IMG/VR virus record: IMGVR_UViG_3300042517_001594
Span: 1 to 50,998 of that record
DNA: 50,998 bases
Source: a virus
Strand: one strand, 5' to 3'
Shown: piece by piece, positions 15,572 to 22,262 of the stretch
Numbering within the stretch: the stretch's first letter is position 1
Layout: each line of letters starts with the position of its first letter
The notes under the pieces: model-generated
The model's input: only the letters and a program-made list of their open reading frames with translations
Databases searched by the model: none
What the model was told of the DNA's origin: nothing
Program-made: the position numbers and the translations under genes

Positions 15572-15607
15572 CGTCTCGTCTCCATCGCGCGCCGCGCGCG
15601 CTGTGTG

Positions 15608-15620
15608 CCCTGCTGCAGGG
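15608..15620. repeat. 13-bp perfect palindrome upstream of recT
   Basis: CCCTGC-T-GCAGGG lies in the 159-bp gap between ssb and recT (15572-15730). It could be a protein site or a small RNA hairpin in the recT leader. Nothing else is recognised in that gap. Confidence 0.3.
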
Positions 15621-15730
15621 CTGAGAGGTGGTGCGGTGCGGGGTTTGTTGTGGTCCAGGTTCCACGCCGGCCACAGTGCACGGTCACCACCGCCCAGCCC
15701 GGGGACCTCACGGTCCGCGGGTGGTGCTGC

Positions 15731-16171
15731 TCAGAACGGGATGTCGTCGTCACTCAGCGGCGGCCAGTCATCCAGCGAGGACCCGCCAGCAGCGGGTGCG
15801 GCCGCTGCGGGGCGCGCACCGCCACCCGACTTGCCCGCGCCATCGCCGCCACCCAGGAACAGCACCTGGTTGCAGATGACCTCGGTGGAGTAACGCTTGT
15901 TGCCGTCCTTGTCGTTCCACTCGCGCGTCTGCAGGCGGCCCTCGGCGTACACCTGCCGGCCCTTCTGCAGGTACTGGCCGGCGTTCTCCGCGGTCTTGCC
16001 GAAGCACACCAAGGAAACCCATTCAGTGGTGTCCTTCCATTCGTCCTTCACCTTCACGCGCTCGGTGCACGCCACGCGCAGATTGGCCACGGCCGTGCCG
16101 CCTGCCGTGAAGCGCACTTCCGGGTCCTTGCCGAGATTCCCCACCAGACTCACCTTCGCAAAACCAGCCAT
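15731..16171 (-). CDS. ssb: Single-stranded DNA-binding protein
   Basis: Encodes 146 residues from MAGFAKVSLVGNLGKDPEV, sharing one base with the upstream stop (TGATG). The OB fold covers residues 1-112 with the usual landmarks: GNLGKDPEVRFTAGG, TEWVSLVCFGKTAENA, YLQKGRQVYAEGRLQTREW. A Gly/Ala/Pro linker leads to the acidic tip PPLSDDDIPF, which in SSB recruits replication and repair partners. It coats single strands made by replication and the exonuclease. Confidence 0.96.
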   Translation of the reverse strand: MAGFAKVSLVGNLGKDPEVRFTAGGTAVANLRVACTERVKVKDEWKDTTEWVSLVCFGKTAENAGQYLQKGRQVYAEGRLQTREWNDKDGNKRYSTEVICNQVLFLGGGDGAGKSGGGARPAAAAPAAGGSSLDDWPPLSDDDIPF

Positions 16172-16446
16172 CACACGCCTCCGTTCCGTTGTTGGTTTCC
16201 ACCCACCATCAGGCGCACCACGCTGGCGGCGCTCAGCCGTCCGCCGTGGACCACGCCGCACACCACGCACCACGCCACGCGCACCGGGAGCGGCCCGCCG
16301 CCCACCTGCTGCCCGCGGCAGGTCAGAATCGCGCGGTGCGCGTCCAGCACCACCATGGCGCCGCCGCATGACGTGCAGGCCTCCGGCGGCGGCGCGGCCA
16401 CCAGCACCGGGGGCAGGCGGCCACCGCCCTGCGGGTCACGCTGCAT
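16171..16446 (-). CDS. Zinc-ribbon protein
   Basis: Encodes 91 residues. The start at MQRDPQGGG (16446) has an ideal GGAGG 6 bases upstream; an upstream ATG at 16461 is less likely. Cys pairs CTSC (about 24-27), C45 and CVVC (about 61-64) suggest a zinc ribbon. Directly precedes and overlaps ssb by one base, so the two are co-translated. A role with SSB or in DNA binding is inferred from position. Confidence 0.72.
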   Translation of the reverse strand: MQRDPQGGGRLPPVLVAAPPPEACTSCGGAMVVLDAHRAILTCRGQQVGGGPLPVRVAWCVVCGVVHGGRLSAASVVRLMVGGNQQRNGGV

Positions 16447-16642
16447 GGTGTGCCTCCGCATCCAGGCGGGCGACGCACGCGCGTACGGCTTCCCACGCTG
16501 CTTCCTGCGTGAGCGCGCGGCTGTTCACCGTGCGGAAATCCACGGACACGGTCCAGCGCCAAACGCGGTCCGTCTCGTCGAACACCACCCGCAGCGTCGC
16601 CAGCCTGGCGTGGCGCGGGGCCGTGATGGTGACGCGGCTCAT
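16436..16642 (-). CDS. Small hypothetical protein
   Basis: Encodes 68 residues; the ATG overlaps the upstream stop. Three beta-like strands (RLATLRVVFDETDRVWRWTVSVDFRTV has the pattern) are followed by a helix (TQEAAWEAVRACVARLDAEA). Function is unknown. Confidence 0.7.
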   Translation of the reverse strand: MSRVTITAPRHARLATLRVVFDETDRVWRWTVSVDFRTVNSRALTQEAAWEAVRACVARLDAEAHHAA

Positions 16643-17391
16643 GCGGCGCTCCGCACATGGATGAGCTTGGTGCGGCGTTCGTCGTCCCCAACTCGCTTCA
16701 TGTAGTGCTTGCGGCGCATGGTCGGCGTAATGGCCTCGCCGCAGTGCCCGAACTGGTCCTCGGTGCCGGCCTTGCAGGCCACGTCGCCGTAGACGCCCAT
16801 GTGTGACGCGGGTCCCTCAATGCCAAGGGGGTGTATCCACGCCTCGGCACTGCAGTTCCCGCAACGGTAGAGGGTAGCAAGGCCCCAGCGCTGGTCGTCG
16901 GCGTGGCGCAGTGAGCCCGGGCACTCGCACGGGACGCCGCGCATCAGGTCACGCGCAGCGGCATCCACCTGCGTCATGCACTCCGTACACGCGCCGCAGT
17001 CGCCACCCGTGGGGCCACCAAACGCCCCCATCAGATTGTCAAAGCGCATGACAAAGAAGTGGTCCGGCTCATACTCGTAGCCACCGAGCACGCCCGGCTT
17101 TGGCTGCGCCCGGCCACTGCGACCGCGGTAGGTCTCTGGCTTGCGTCCGCAGCACCCGCAGCTTCCGAGGCGCAGGCTGCGGTGGCGCACCACCTGGTTG
17201 ACGCGGCACAACTCGGTGACGTTCCACGCGCGCTCCGCAATGCCGCGTGGGAGGTCCGGGCGGGACAACACAAACGCCTCGCGCTCCACCATGCGCTCAA
17301 GTGAGCGGCGGCCAGCGGGGTCCATCGGCACGCCAGCGGACAACAGCGCGGCGGCATCCGTGGGTGAAAGCTGAAGAGTCACGGCGCTCAT
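16639..17391 (-). CDS. Cysteine-rich metal-binding hypothetical protein
   Basis: Encodes 250 residues from MSAVTLQLSPTD (ATG 17391 overlaps the upstream stop). About 15 Cys occur in clusters: CGCCG near 79, CGACTEC near 133-139, CEC near 157, CGNC near 181, then C209 and C219. Two or more zinc sites are likely. The N-terminus is helical. The Cys spacing is not of a family I recognise. It belongs to the run of zinc proteins at the head of the leftward operon. Confidence 0.72.
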   Translation of the reverse strand: MSAVTLQLSPTDAAALLSAGVPMDPAGRRSLERMVEREAFVLSRPDLPRGIAERAWNVTELCRVNQVVRHRSLRLGSCGCCGRKPETYRGRSGRAQPKPGVLGGYEYEPDHFFVMRFDNLMGAFGGPTGGDCGACTECMTQVDAAARDLMRGVPCECPGSLRHADDQRWGLATLYRCGNCSAEAWIHPLGIEGPASHMGVYGDVACKAGTEDQFGHCGEAITPTMRRKHYMKRVGDDERRTKLIHVRSAA

Positions 17392-17879
17392 GCAGCCTCC
17401 CGGCGCCCAGCGAGACGGCGCGGCTTCGCAGCCACCCACGCAGCCACAATGGCCTCCAGGGCGCGCAGGTCCAGCACGCCTTCGTCCTCCTGCGAGAATC
17501 GGTGCGCCTCCCAGGAGGCGTCACCGAACGCCTGCTCCAGCTCCGGGACGCCGCCGGTGCACCATGCGGACGGGACGCGCGGCTTCGCAGGGGCCAAGCC
17601 CGCGGCTGCCGCCTCACGCCACGCGCGTGACCGGGCGCCGCGCGGGAGCGGCTGCACGCTGGCCATGGTCCTGTGCAGCACGTCCACCAAGCGCGCGCGC
17701 ATTTCGGAGGCCTCGGCCCGGGCGGCGGACAGGCGTGCCTCCGCCGTCTGCAGCTCGGCCACCGTGCACCCGCGGGCCAGCACGCGGCTCACGTCCTCTG
17801 CGGCCCAGGACAGGCGGCGCTCGGCCCAATGCAGCGTGCTGCGGGCGCGGTCGGTGTCGGTGAGGGATGTGCTGCGCAT
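17388..17879 (-). CDS. Helical hypothetical protein
   Basis: Encodes 163 residues. Residues 8-75 are a long helix with coiled-coil character (RARSTLHWAERRLSWAAEDV; LQTAEARLSAARAEASEMRARLVDV). The second half is Pro/Ala-rich then helical. Second gene of the leftward operon. No family is recognised. Confidence 0.7.
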   Translation of the reverse strand: MRSTSLTDTDRARSTLHWAERRLSWAAEDVSRVLARGCTVAELQTAEARLSAARAEASEMRARLVDVLHRTMASVQPLPRGARSRAWREAAAAGLAPAKPRVPSAWCTGGVPELEQAFGDASWEAHRFSQEDEGVLDLRALEAIVAAWVAAKPRRLAGRREAA

Positions 17880-17973
17880 GGCGTCTCCTGGATAGGCAAC
17901 GGGTCTGCGTGACCCGCGGAGTGGAAGGAAGGGGGCAGCGCGCGTGCACCGCCCCGCAATCTGGTGCGGATGC

Positions 17974-18309
17974 TCAGAACGGCAGTTCGTCGTCGCCCAG
18001 TGGCGGGGCGTAGTCGCCAGACTCCAGCGGCGTGGGCACCGGCAGCGGCGCGCAGTCCGTGCAGGGGCGCGTCACCCAGCCACCTTCCGCGGGAATCAGG
18101 TCGTCCAGCACGCCCGCGTCACCGCAGGTCCCGCACGTAGGCGCGTAGGACAGCGGGGCCAGGTCGGCGGGCTCCGGGTCCGCCACACCCGTGCACGCGC
18201 AGTCGTGGCAGCCCACGCGGCGGCCGGAGACAACGAGGGTGCCGGCGCCGTCGCAGGCGGTGCAGTGGCGGGCGAGGCTCGGGGCGGTGCGGGTGGCGTA
18301 GGTGGTCAT
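17974..18309 (-). CDS. DnaJ-type zinc-finger protein with SSB-like acidic C-terminal tip
   Basis: Encodes 111 residues; first gene of the leftward operon. ATG 18309 has a good AGGAG site upstream. Four CxxC pairs are visible (CTACDGAG, CHDCACTG, CGTCGDAG, CTDC), the spacing and Gly pattern of a DnaJ-type cysteine-rich domain. The last residues are APPLGDDELPF, matching the acidic tip of the phage's own SSB (PPLSDDDIPF). That tip binds many DNA-repair partners in SSB, so this protein may recruit or titrate the same partners. It has no OB fold. Confidence 0.75.
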   Translation of the reverse strand: MTTYATRTAPSLARHCTACDGAGTLVVSGRRVGCHDCACTGVADPEPADLAPLSYAPTCGTCGDAGVLDDLIPAEGGWVTRPCTDCAPLPVPTPLESGDYAPPLGDDELPF

Positions 18310-18429
18310 GGTGCGCTGCTCCTGTGCGTCCTGCTGGTGGTGGGCGCCGCGTCCGCGCCTGGCCCGGCTTCCCGCGCTGCTCTGCGGGCTGGGACCGGTG
18401 AACGGGGCGTCACACGCGGTCCCTGTCAG

Positions 18430-18446
18430 CCCCGGCGTTTCCGGGG
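18430..18446 (-). promoter_or_regulatory. Leader hairpin in the leftward operon 5' region
   Basis: On the minus strand CCCCGG-AAACG-CCGGGG forms a perfect 6-bp stem in the roughly 170-nt untranslated leader between the leftward promoter and the first gene. It has no T tract, so it is not a simple terminator. Its stem and loop resemble the terminator at 48689-48713. An attenuator or antiterminator-binding element is possible. Confidence 0.35.
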
Positions 18447-18477
18447 GGCCCACCGCGTTCATCTGCGGTGTGAGGAC

Positions 18478-18506
18478 AACTTAAGGGTAGACACCTAACA
18501 TGTCAA
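18478..18506 (-). promoter_or_regulatory. Leftward sigma70-type promoter (early operon)
   Basis: On the minus strand a perfect -35 TTGACA (18501-18506) is followed after 16-17 bases by TTAAGT or TAAGTT (18478-18484), a weak -10. It faces the long leftward operon. The -35 box sits inside the candidate operator, so repressor binding would block it. Confidence 0.6.
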
Positions 18507-18517
18507 GCGTTAAGTGT
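18491..18517. promoter_or_regulatory. Candidate repressor operator
   Basis: ACACCTAA - 11 nt - TTAAGTGT is an inverted repeat with one mismatch between arms. It spans the leftward -35 box and lies about 60 bp upstream of the repressor gene. Such a place fits autoregulated phage repressors of the XRE family. A further TTAAG(G/T)GT-like half-site lies at 18481-18488. Confidence 0.45.
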
Positions 18518-18544
18518 GACGTAGCGAACGGCAGAAGTTATGCG
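18516..18544 (+). promoter_or_regulatory. Possible rightward promoter for the repressor gene
   Basis: GTGACG (18516-18521) and TATGCG (18539-18544) are separated by 17 bases. Both boxes are weak matches to sigma70 consensus, as expected for a repressor maintenance promoter overlapping the operator. Confidence 0.3.
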
Positions 18545-18578
18545 TAAGGTTCACGGTGCGACATGAAGGAGGTGGATT

Positions 18579-18911
18579 GTGCAGACGGCTCTTGCGGTGA
18601 GCGGGCCCCCAGCGGCATTCCTCGCGGGGATGAACCAGGGCGAACGGCAGAAGGCGAAGGAAGCGGCGGCCAAGGAGGCTGCGGCCTACCGGCGGGCGCT
18701 GGCGAAGCGCCTTGTGGATGCGCGCCACGCGGCGAAGAAGACGCAGATGGAGCTGGCGCACGACGCAGGCATCAGCCTGGCGTCACTGCAGGGCTACGAG
18801 AGCGGGAAGCGGGAGCCGCAGTTTGTGACGGCGTTCCTGCTGGCGGCGGCTTTGGGGCTCAGCACCCAGGAGCTGCTGTTTGGCGCCAAGGGCAAGGCCA
18901 GCGCGCCCTAA
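18579..18911 (+). CDS. XRE-family helix-turn-helix repressor
   Basis: Encodes 110 residues from a GTG preceded by an excellent AAGGAGG site. Residues about 42-100 form the XRE/Cro-C1 domain: ALAKRLVDARHAAKKTQMEL, AHDAGISLASLQGYESGKREPQ, then TAFLLAAALGLSTQELL. The N-terminal 40 residues are Ala/Lys-rich. There is no C-terminal peptidase (LexA-like) domain, so induction must use another route, most simply the antirepressor encoded next door. Divergent from the leftward early operon, it is the best candidate for the lysogeny repressor. Confidence 0.85.
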   Translation: MQTALAVSGPPAAFLAGMNQGERQKAKEAAAKEAAAYRRALAKRLVDARHAAKKTQMELAHDAGISLASLQGYESGKREPQFVTAFLLAAALGLSTQELLFGAKGKASAP

Positions 18912-18916
18912 GCGGG

Positions 18917-19537
18917 TCACTCACCGCGGCGTCCTGCGCGGTGCATGGCCATGCCGCGGTTCACCAGCAACACGCCGGTCACCAGCACGGCCACGTAGAT
19001 ACCCAGGAACACTCCGACCCCTGCGATGCTGCCGGCGCCCGCGGCAATGGGGGCCAGCGCGTACACGCCCAGGGACCAGAACAGCAGCACCCCAGCCGCG
19101 ACCGCCAAGAGCCCACCCACCACGCTGAGGGCCAGCCATGCGGCGCCAAACGCGGTGCCCAGGCCACCGGCGACCGCGAGTGTGGTGCCCGCGGACATGA
19201 GCAGGATGCCGCGCTGCTCCAGGTCCAGGGCGTCATCGGTGCTGAGCCCGCCACCCGAGTAACCGCGCGTTGCCCCGAACTCCTCCGGGGGTGCCCTGCG
19301 CGCCGGCGGCGGGGCATCTTCCGCGCGCTCCCTCCGCAGCCGCTCCGGTCGGCCCTGCACCTCACGCACGCGGGCCGCGCGATGCTCCAGCTCCTCCGCT
19401 TCACGCACGGTGACGCACTGCTGCTCCCACCACACGCAGCCCGCCTGGGCCACGCACGCGTCCTCCGCGCGCGCCTGGCACTGCCGCTCCACCGTCTGCC
19501 CCGCGCCCAGCAGCGCCACCAGCACCACTACCAGCAT
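18917..19537 (-). CDS. Signal-peptide membrane protein (possible moron)
   Basis: Encodes 206 residues from ATG 19537 with GGAGG 5 bases upstream (a GTG at 19549 is possible). A short N-terminal hydrophobic segment (MLVVVLVALLGAG) looks like a signal peptide. Then comes a Cys-rich region (C20, C28, C34, C41 approximately), a charged Arg/Glu linker, and three hydrophobic stretches (about 115-140, 141-165, 170-195) ending in an Arg-rich tail. It is transcribed against its neighbours, between repressor and antirepressor, as a separate unit. A lysogenic-conversion or superinfection-exclusion protein is a reasonable inference; no family is recognised. Confidence 0.7.
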   Translation of the reverse strand: MLVVVLVALLGAGQTVERQCQARAEDACVAQAGCVWWEQQCVTVREAEELEHRAARVREVQGRPERLRRERAEDAPPPARRAPPEEFGATRGYSGGGLSTDDALDLEQRGILLMSAGTTLAVAGGLGTAFGAAWLALSVVGGLLAVAAGVLLFWSLGVYALAPIAAGAGSIAGVGVFLGIYVAVLVTGVLLVNRGMAMHRAGRRGE

Positions 19538-19609
19538 CCCCGCCTCCACTGGCCACCGCGGCCGCTGGTGGAGGTTTCACCCACAGCCGCACCAGGAGCA
19601 AGACCGAAC

Positions 19610-20506
19610 ATGACCACCAACCTGATTCCCGTCCCATTCCATCAGGAACACCTGCCCGCTACCCAGGGCCCAGACGGCACCGTCTGGACCCCGGTGCGCC
19701 ACTACTGCGATGTGCTTGGCCTCCATGTGCAGGGGCAGCAGCAGCGTTTGCAGCGTCAACCATGGGCAGGCACATGCGTTATGCATGTCCCTTCCGCTGG
19801 TGGACCCCAGACCACTGTGATGATGGACACCCGCACCCTGCCCATGTGGCTGGCCACGGTTCAGGTGTCCCGGGTCAAGCCTGAGGCCCGCGAAGCCCTG
19901 GCCCGGTATCAGAAGGAGGCCGCGGAGGTGCTGGCCAAGCACTTCCTGGACCGCCAACCGGCGCGTCCTGCCGCGGCGGAATACGTCCCGCTGCCCGGCA
20001 GCATGCCTCCGGGGCACACCGAAGCCACCCTGGCCGACCGTGTCATGGAGCTGCTCCAGCGCTGGGATTCGGCCCACGGCGTGGACACTCCCCTGTCCGC
20101 GTGGCGGCTCGGGCCCATGCTGGGCGTGCACGCGGCCGTCGTGGACCTGTGCATGCTGGAGCCCGTGGCGCGCGGGCTGGCCTGGCGCCGGCCCACCAAG
20201 GGCGGCAACGGGTTTGAGTACCAGATGGCGCCCTTCACCACGCCCGCGGAAAAGGCCGACAAGGCGCGCCGGGACGCACGCAGGGAGGCGGCTCTCGGCA
20301 TCCTGGAGACCGCGGACCGTCCTGTGGGGTCCAGCACCCTCGGGGGCATGCTCCGCTGCACTCCTTCAACCGCCAAGGCGCTTCTGCTAGAGTTGCTGCG
20401 TGAGGGACTGGTCGCCGAGCTCTGCACCGACAACCGCCCCATTGGGTGGGCGCTGAAGAGCGGCAAGGTTTATGTCGCCCACTACAAAAAGGTCAACGGC
20501 GAGTGA
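19610..20506 (+). CDS. ant: P22-type antirepressor with winged-helix C-terminus
   Basis: Encodes 298 residues from MTTNLIPVPFHQEHL, with an AGGAG site upstream. Residues 1-115 match the P22_AR N-terminal domain: LIPVPFH, a TPVRHYCDVLGL segment, PSAGGPQTTVMMDTRTLPMWLA and KPEAREALARYQKEAAEVL. The family binds phage repressors and inactivates them. Residues 220-298 form a different module (RREAALGILETADRPVGSST and on) nearly the same as the C-terminus of the replication ATPase at 5655-7007. A middle region (about 125-205) resembles a winged helix with a PVARGLAWRRP stretch. Next to the XRE repressor, it is the likely induction switch. Confidence 0.88.
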   Translation: MTTNLIPVPFHQEHLPATQGPDGTVWTPVRHYCDVLGLHVQGQQQRLQRQPWAGTCVMHVPSAGGPQTTVMMDTRTLPMWLATVQVSRVKPEAREALARYQKEAAEVLAKHFLDRQPARPAAAEYVPLPGSMPPGHTEATLADRVMELLQRWDSAHGVDTPLSAWRLGPMLGVHAAVVDLCMLEPVARGLAWRRPTKGGNGFEYQMAPFTTPAEKADKARRDARREAALGILETADRPVGSSTLGGMLRCTPSTAKALLLELLREGLVAELCTDNRPIGWALKSGKVYVAHYKKVNGE

Positions 20507-20566
20507 TGCGCGTCACGACTTAGCCTCCCCGCTCCGCCCTACCCCCCCCTTTCTTTTCCCCCCAGA

Positions 20567-20589
20567 CCCCCCAGAGAAGAGAGGGGGGG
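20567..20589 (+). other. G/C-run hairpin after the antirepressor gene
   Basis: CCCCCC (20567-20572), a 10-nt purine loop and GGGGGGG (20583-20589) form a strong stem. An alternative longer stem pairs the upstream run CCCCCCCC (20542-20549) and following pyrimidines with the same G run. No T tract follows, so it may be a structured RNA end or transcription block and not a standard terminator. Confidence 0.4.
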
Positions 20590-20625
20590 AGCCAGCATGA
20601 CCCACGGAGCCAGCACGACCCACGG
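20590..20625. repeat. Tandem 18-bp direct repeat
   Basis: Two adjacent copies of AGCCAGCAYGACCCACGG (20590-20607 and 20608-20625) differ at one base. Only two clear copies are present. They could be iteron-like protein sites. Confidence 0.6.
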
Positions 20626-20663
20626 CACGGACCCTCAGCGCGCTGGGAAGCGCGCTGGCCCAG

Positions 20664-20677
20664 GTGACCCGGGTCAC
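20664..20677. repeat. 14-bp perfect palindrome
   Basis: GTGACCCGGGTCAC is self-complementary over its full length. It lies in the gene-free hub and is a candidate dimeric-protein site. Confidence 0.4.
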
Positions 20678-20937
20678 ATCGGCGCCTGTGCCACGTCCAA
20701 GGACAGGCACAAGCCAGCGCCGGGTTGTAGGTGCTGCCTTCTATGTGCGGGACAAAGCGAAGCCACGCGCACACCAAAGGCCCCCAGCAGAAGAACTGAG
20801 CCAGGTGCCACCACGGGGTGAGGGGAGCGCCAAAAGCGCAGCAGCGGGCACCAGGCTGCGCGTGGCGGCACCCCAGGATGCGGGGACGCGAGACAGCAGG
20901 GAGCACCAAGGTTTGCGGCGCAAGGACATGTAGGGTG

Positions 20938-20947
20938 CCTGATCAGG
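20938..20947. repeat. 10-bp perfect palindrome near the late promoter
   Basis: CCTGATCAGG lies about 55 bp upstream of the rightward -35 box, a position where an activator could bind. Confidence 0.3.
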
Positions 20948-21002
20948 TTGGCGCCTAAGCTGGCGTGGTGATTGGGGAAATCAGGCTGCGCCGATTATCG
21001 TG

Positions 21003-21030
21003 TTGACAAAAACATTGGGGACGGTAGATT
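21003..21030 (+). promoter_or_regulatory. Rightward sigma70-type promoter (virion operon)
   Basis: Perfect -35 TTGACA (21003-21008), 16-base spacer, -10 TAGATT (21025-21030; 4 of 6). It faces the first gene of the rightward operon at 21082. No other strong promoter is seen before the terminase genes, so it probably drives the whole structural module, perhaps with an activator or antiterminator. Confidence 0.65.
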
Positions 21031-21081
21031 CACATCACACCGCGGCGCCGACCACGCCGCCCGAACAAACAGGACGACAAC

Positions 21082-21660
21082 ATGACCACCATCCACCAGA
21101 CCGAATCCACCGCCGCCGCCACGCAGACCCCCGCCGGCTTCCCCTGCTTCGCCATCATCGCTGACGACATGGCCGCCATCTACGCCGTGGGTCGCACCGA
21201 AGCCGAGGCCATTGCAGACTACGAGGCGCAGACCAAGAGCAGCTTCGGCGAGGGCAGCGAGCGTGTGGTGTTCTGCTCGCAGGCGCTCTTTGACGCGGTG
21301 ACGGCGGACGGCGGCGCACCCCGCTCCCACCGCTGGAGCATGGAGCGCGGCTGCGTCCAGCTGCGCAGCGAATCCGACAGGGCGGAATGCATCCGCGAGT
21401 GCGAGGAGATTGGCCGCGCCAGCGCGCAGGCCCGCGTCTCCGGCCAGTCCGATGGTGTTGCGCTCACCAGCGCGGAAAGCATCCGCACGCTGGCCAAGGC
21501 GCTGCGCGACAACCCGGAGACCTGGGGCGCCATGCCCAAGGGCCTGCCGTACGGCGAATGCGTCGAGCACGCGCGGCACTTCGAGCAGGACGAACTGCGG
21601 TTGCTGGCGGATGGCGCGGAGCAGGACGAAACGCAGATGGCTGACGCCCAGCGCGAGTGA
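21082..21660 (+). CDS. Hypothetical protein, first gene of the rightward operon
   Basis: Encodes 192 residues. A short beta-rich N-terminal part (FPCFAIIADDMAAIYAVGRT) is followed by mixed alpha-beta sequence with two Cys (RAECIRECEE) and an acidic C-terminus. It lies about 50 bp downstream of the strong promoter. No family is recognised. Its first place ahead of the terminase suggests a regulatory or packaging-linked role, by position only. Confidence 0.72.
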   Translation: MTTIHQTESTAAATQTPAGFPCFAIIADDMAAIYAVGRTEAEAIADYEAQTKSSFGEGSERVVFCSQALFDAVTADGGAPRSHRWSMERGCVQLRSESDRAECIRECEEIGRASAQARVSGQSDGVALTSAESIRTLAKALRDNPETWGAMPKGLPYGECVEHARHFEQDELRLLADGAEQDETQMADAQRE

Positions 21661-21761
21661 CCCCACCCCCACAACGCGCACCCCGGCGCCGGACGTGACC
21701 GCGGAGACCAATCCGCGGAAGCGCCGGGGCGCGCGCCACCCCGTACCACAGGAGCCACGCC

Positions 21762-22262
21762 ATGACCGACCAGACACCGCCGCGCCCCCGCGGACGGCCC
21801 CGCCGCGACTACGAGCCCGCAGACGCCCACGTGCGCCTGGACGCCACGCTGGCAGCGTGGCTGTGCGAGCCCTACCTCCACGCCGGGGAAGCGCCGGACC
21901 TGCCCAACGCCCTGCGAGAGACCGCCCAGGTGTGGCGCGCGCTGTGCCTCGCCGCCTACCCGCGCATCCGCGCCGCGCTTTCCGAGGCGGACCTGCGCGC
22001 GTGCCTGGATGTTGCCAACGGGCTCATCCTCACCGCGGGATTCATCGGGCAGCACCTCGCCGTTGACCTGCATGACCACGGAGACCCCGCGTACGCGGCG
22101 ACGTCAGAGCGCGTGGCGGCGCTGCACCCGGCCGACCGTGCCGCCCTGGAGCTCTGGTGCCGCGCATGGTGGGGCGCACCGGACGATGACGTGCAGGACC
22201 GCGTGTGGAAGCGCGTAGCTGGCGCCGGCCCGCCCGGTCTCGCCCACGGCACACCGGGCTGA
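21762..22262 (+). CDS. Hypothetical protein upstream of terminase
   Basis: Encodes 166 residues. The N-terminus is basic with an AT-hook-like PRGRPRRD motif. The rest is helical with several Trp (AAWLCEPYLHAG; LELWCRAWWGAPDDDVQD). A ribosome site AGGAG precedes the ATG by 6 bases. It could be a DNA-binding packaging factor or the true small terminase, but no family is recognised. Confidence 0.7.
   Translation: MTDQTPPRPRGRPRRDYEPADAHVRLDATLAAWLCEPYLHAGEAPDLPNALRETAQVWRALCLAAYPRIRAALSEADLRACLDVANGLILTAGFIGQHLAVDLHDHGDPAYAATSERVAALHPADRAALELWCRAWWGAPDDDVQDRVWKRVAGAGPPGLAHGTPG

Larger units (their letters stand above)
20507..21081. other. 575-bp gene-free region with repeats and promoter
   Basis: No convincing gene: open frames here have poor codon bias, although one 74-codon frame (20597-20821, +) has a plausible ribosome site. 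The stretch contains C- and G-runs able to form a strong hairpin, a tandem 18-bp repeat, two perfect palindromes and a strong rightward promoter at its right end. It is less G+C-rich toward the promoter. It may hold an origin, a small RNA or control sites for the late operon. Confidence 0.6.

Noticed and set aside
18563-19609. Upstream part of the long frame that ends with the antirepressor
   Set aside because: It overlaps the repressor and the membrane protein in other frames; the P22_AR domain begins exactly at ATG 19610 with its own ribosome site.
20597-20821. 74-codon plus-strand frame in the gene-free hub
   Set aside because: It has a GGAG site, but the codon bias fades through the frame, the sequence is low-complexity and it runs over the tandem repeat; kept only as a remark in the hub feature.
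20520-20909. 129-codon minus-strand frame in the gene-free hub
   Set aside because: Trp/Cys/Arg-rich, no ribosome site, third-position base use unlike neighbouring genes.
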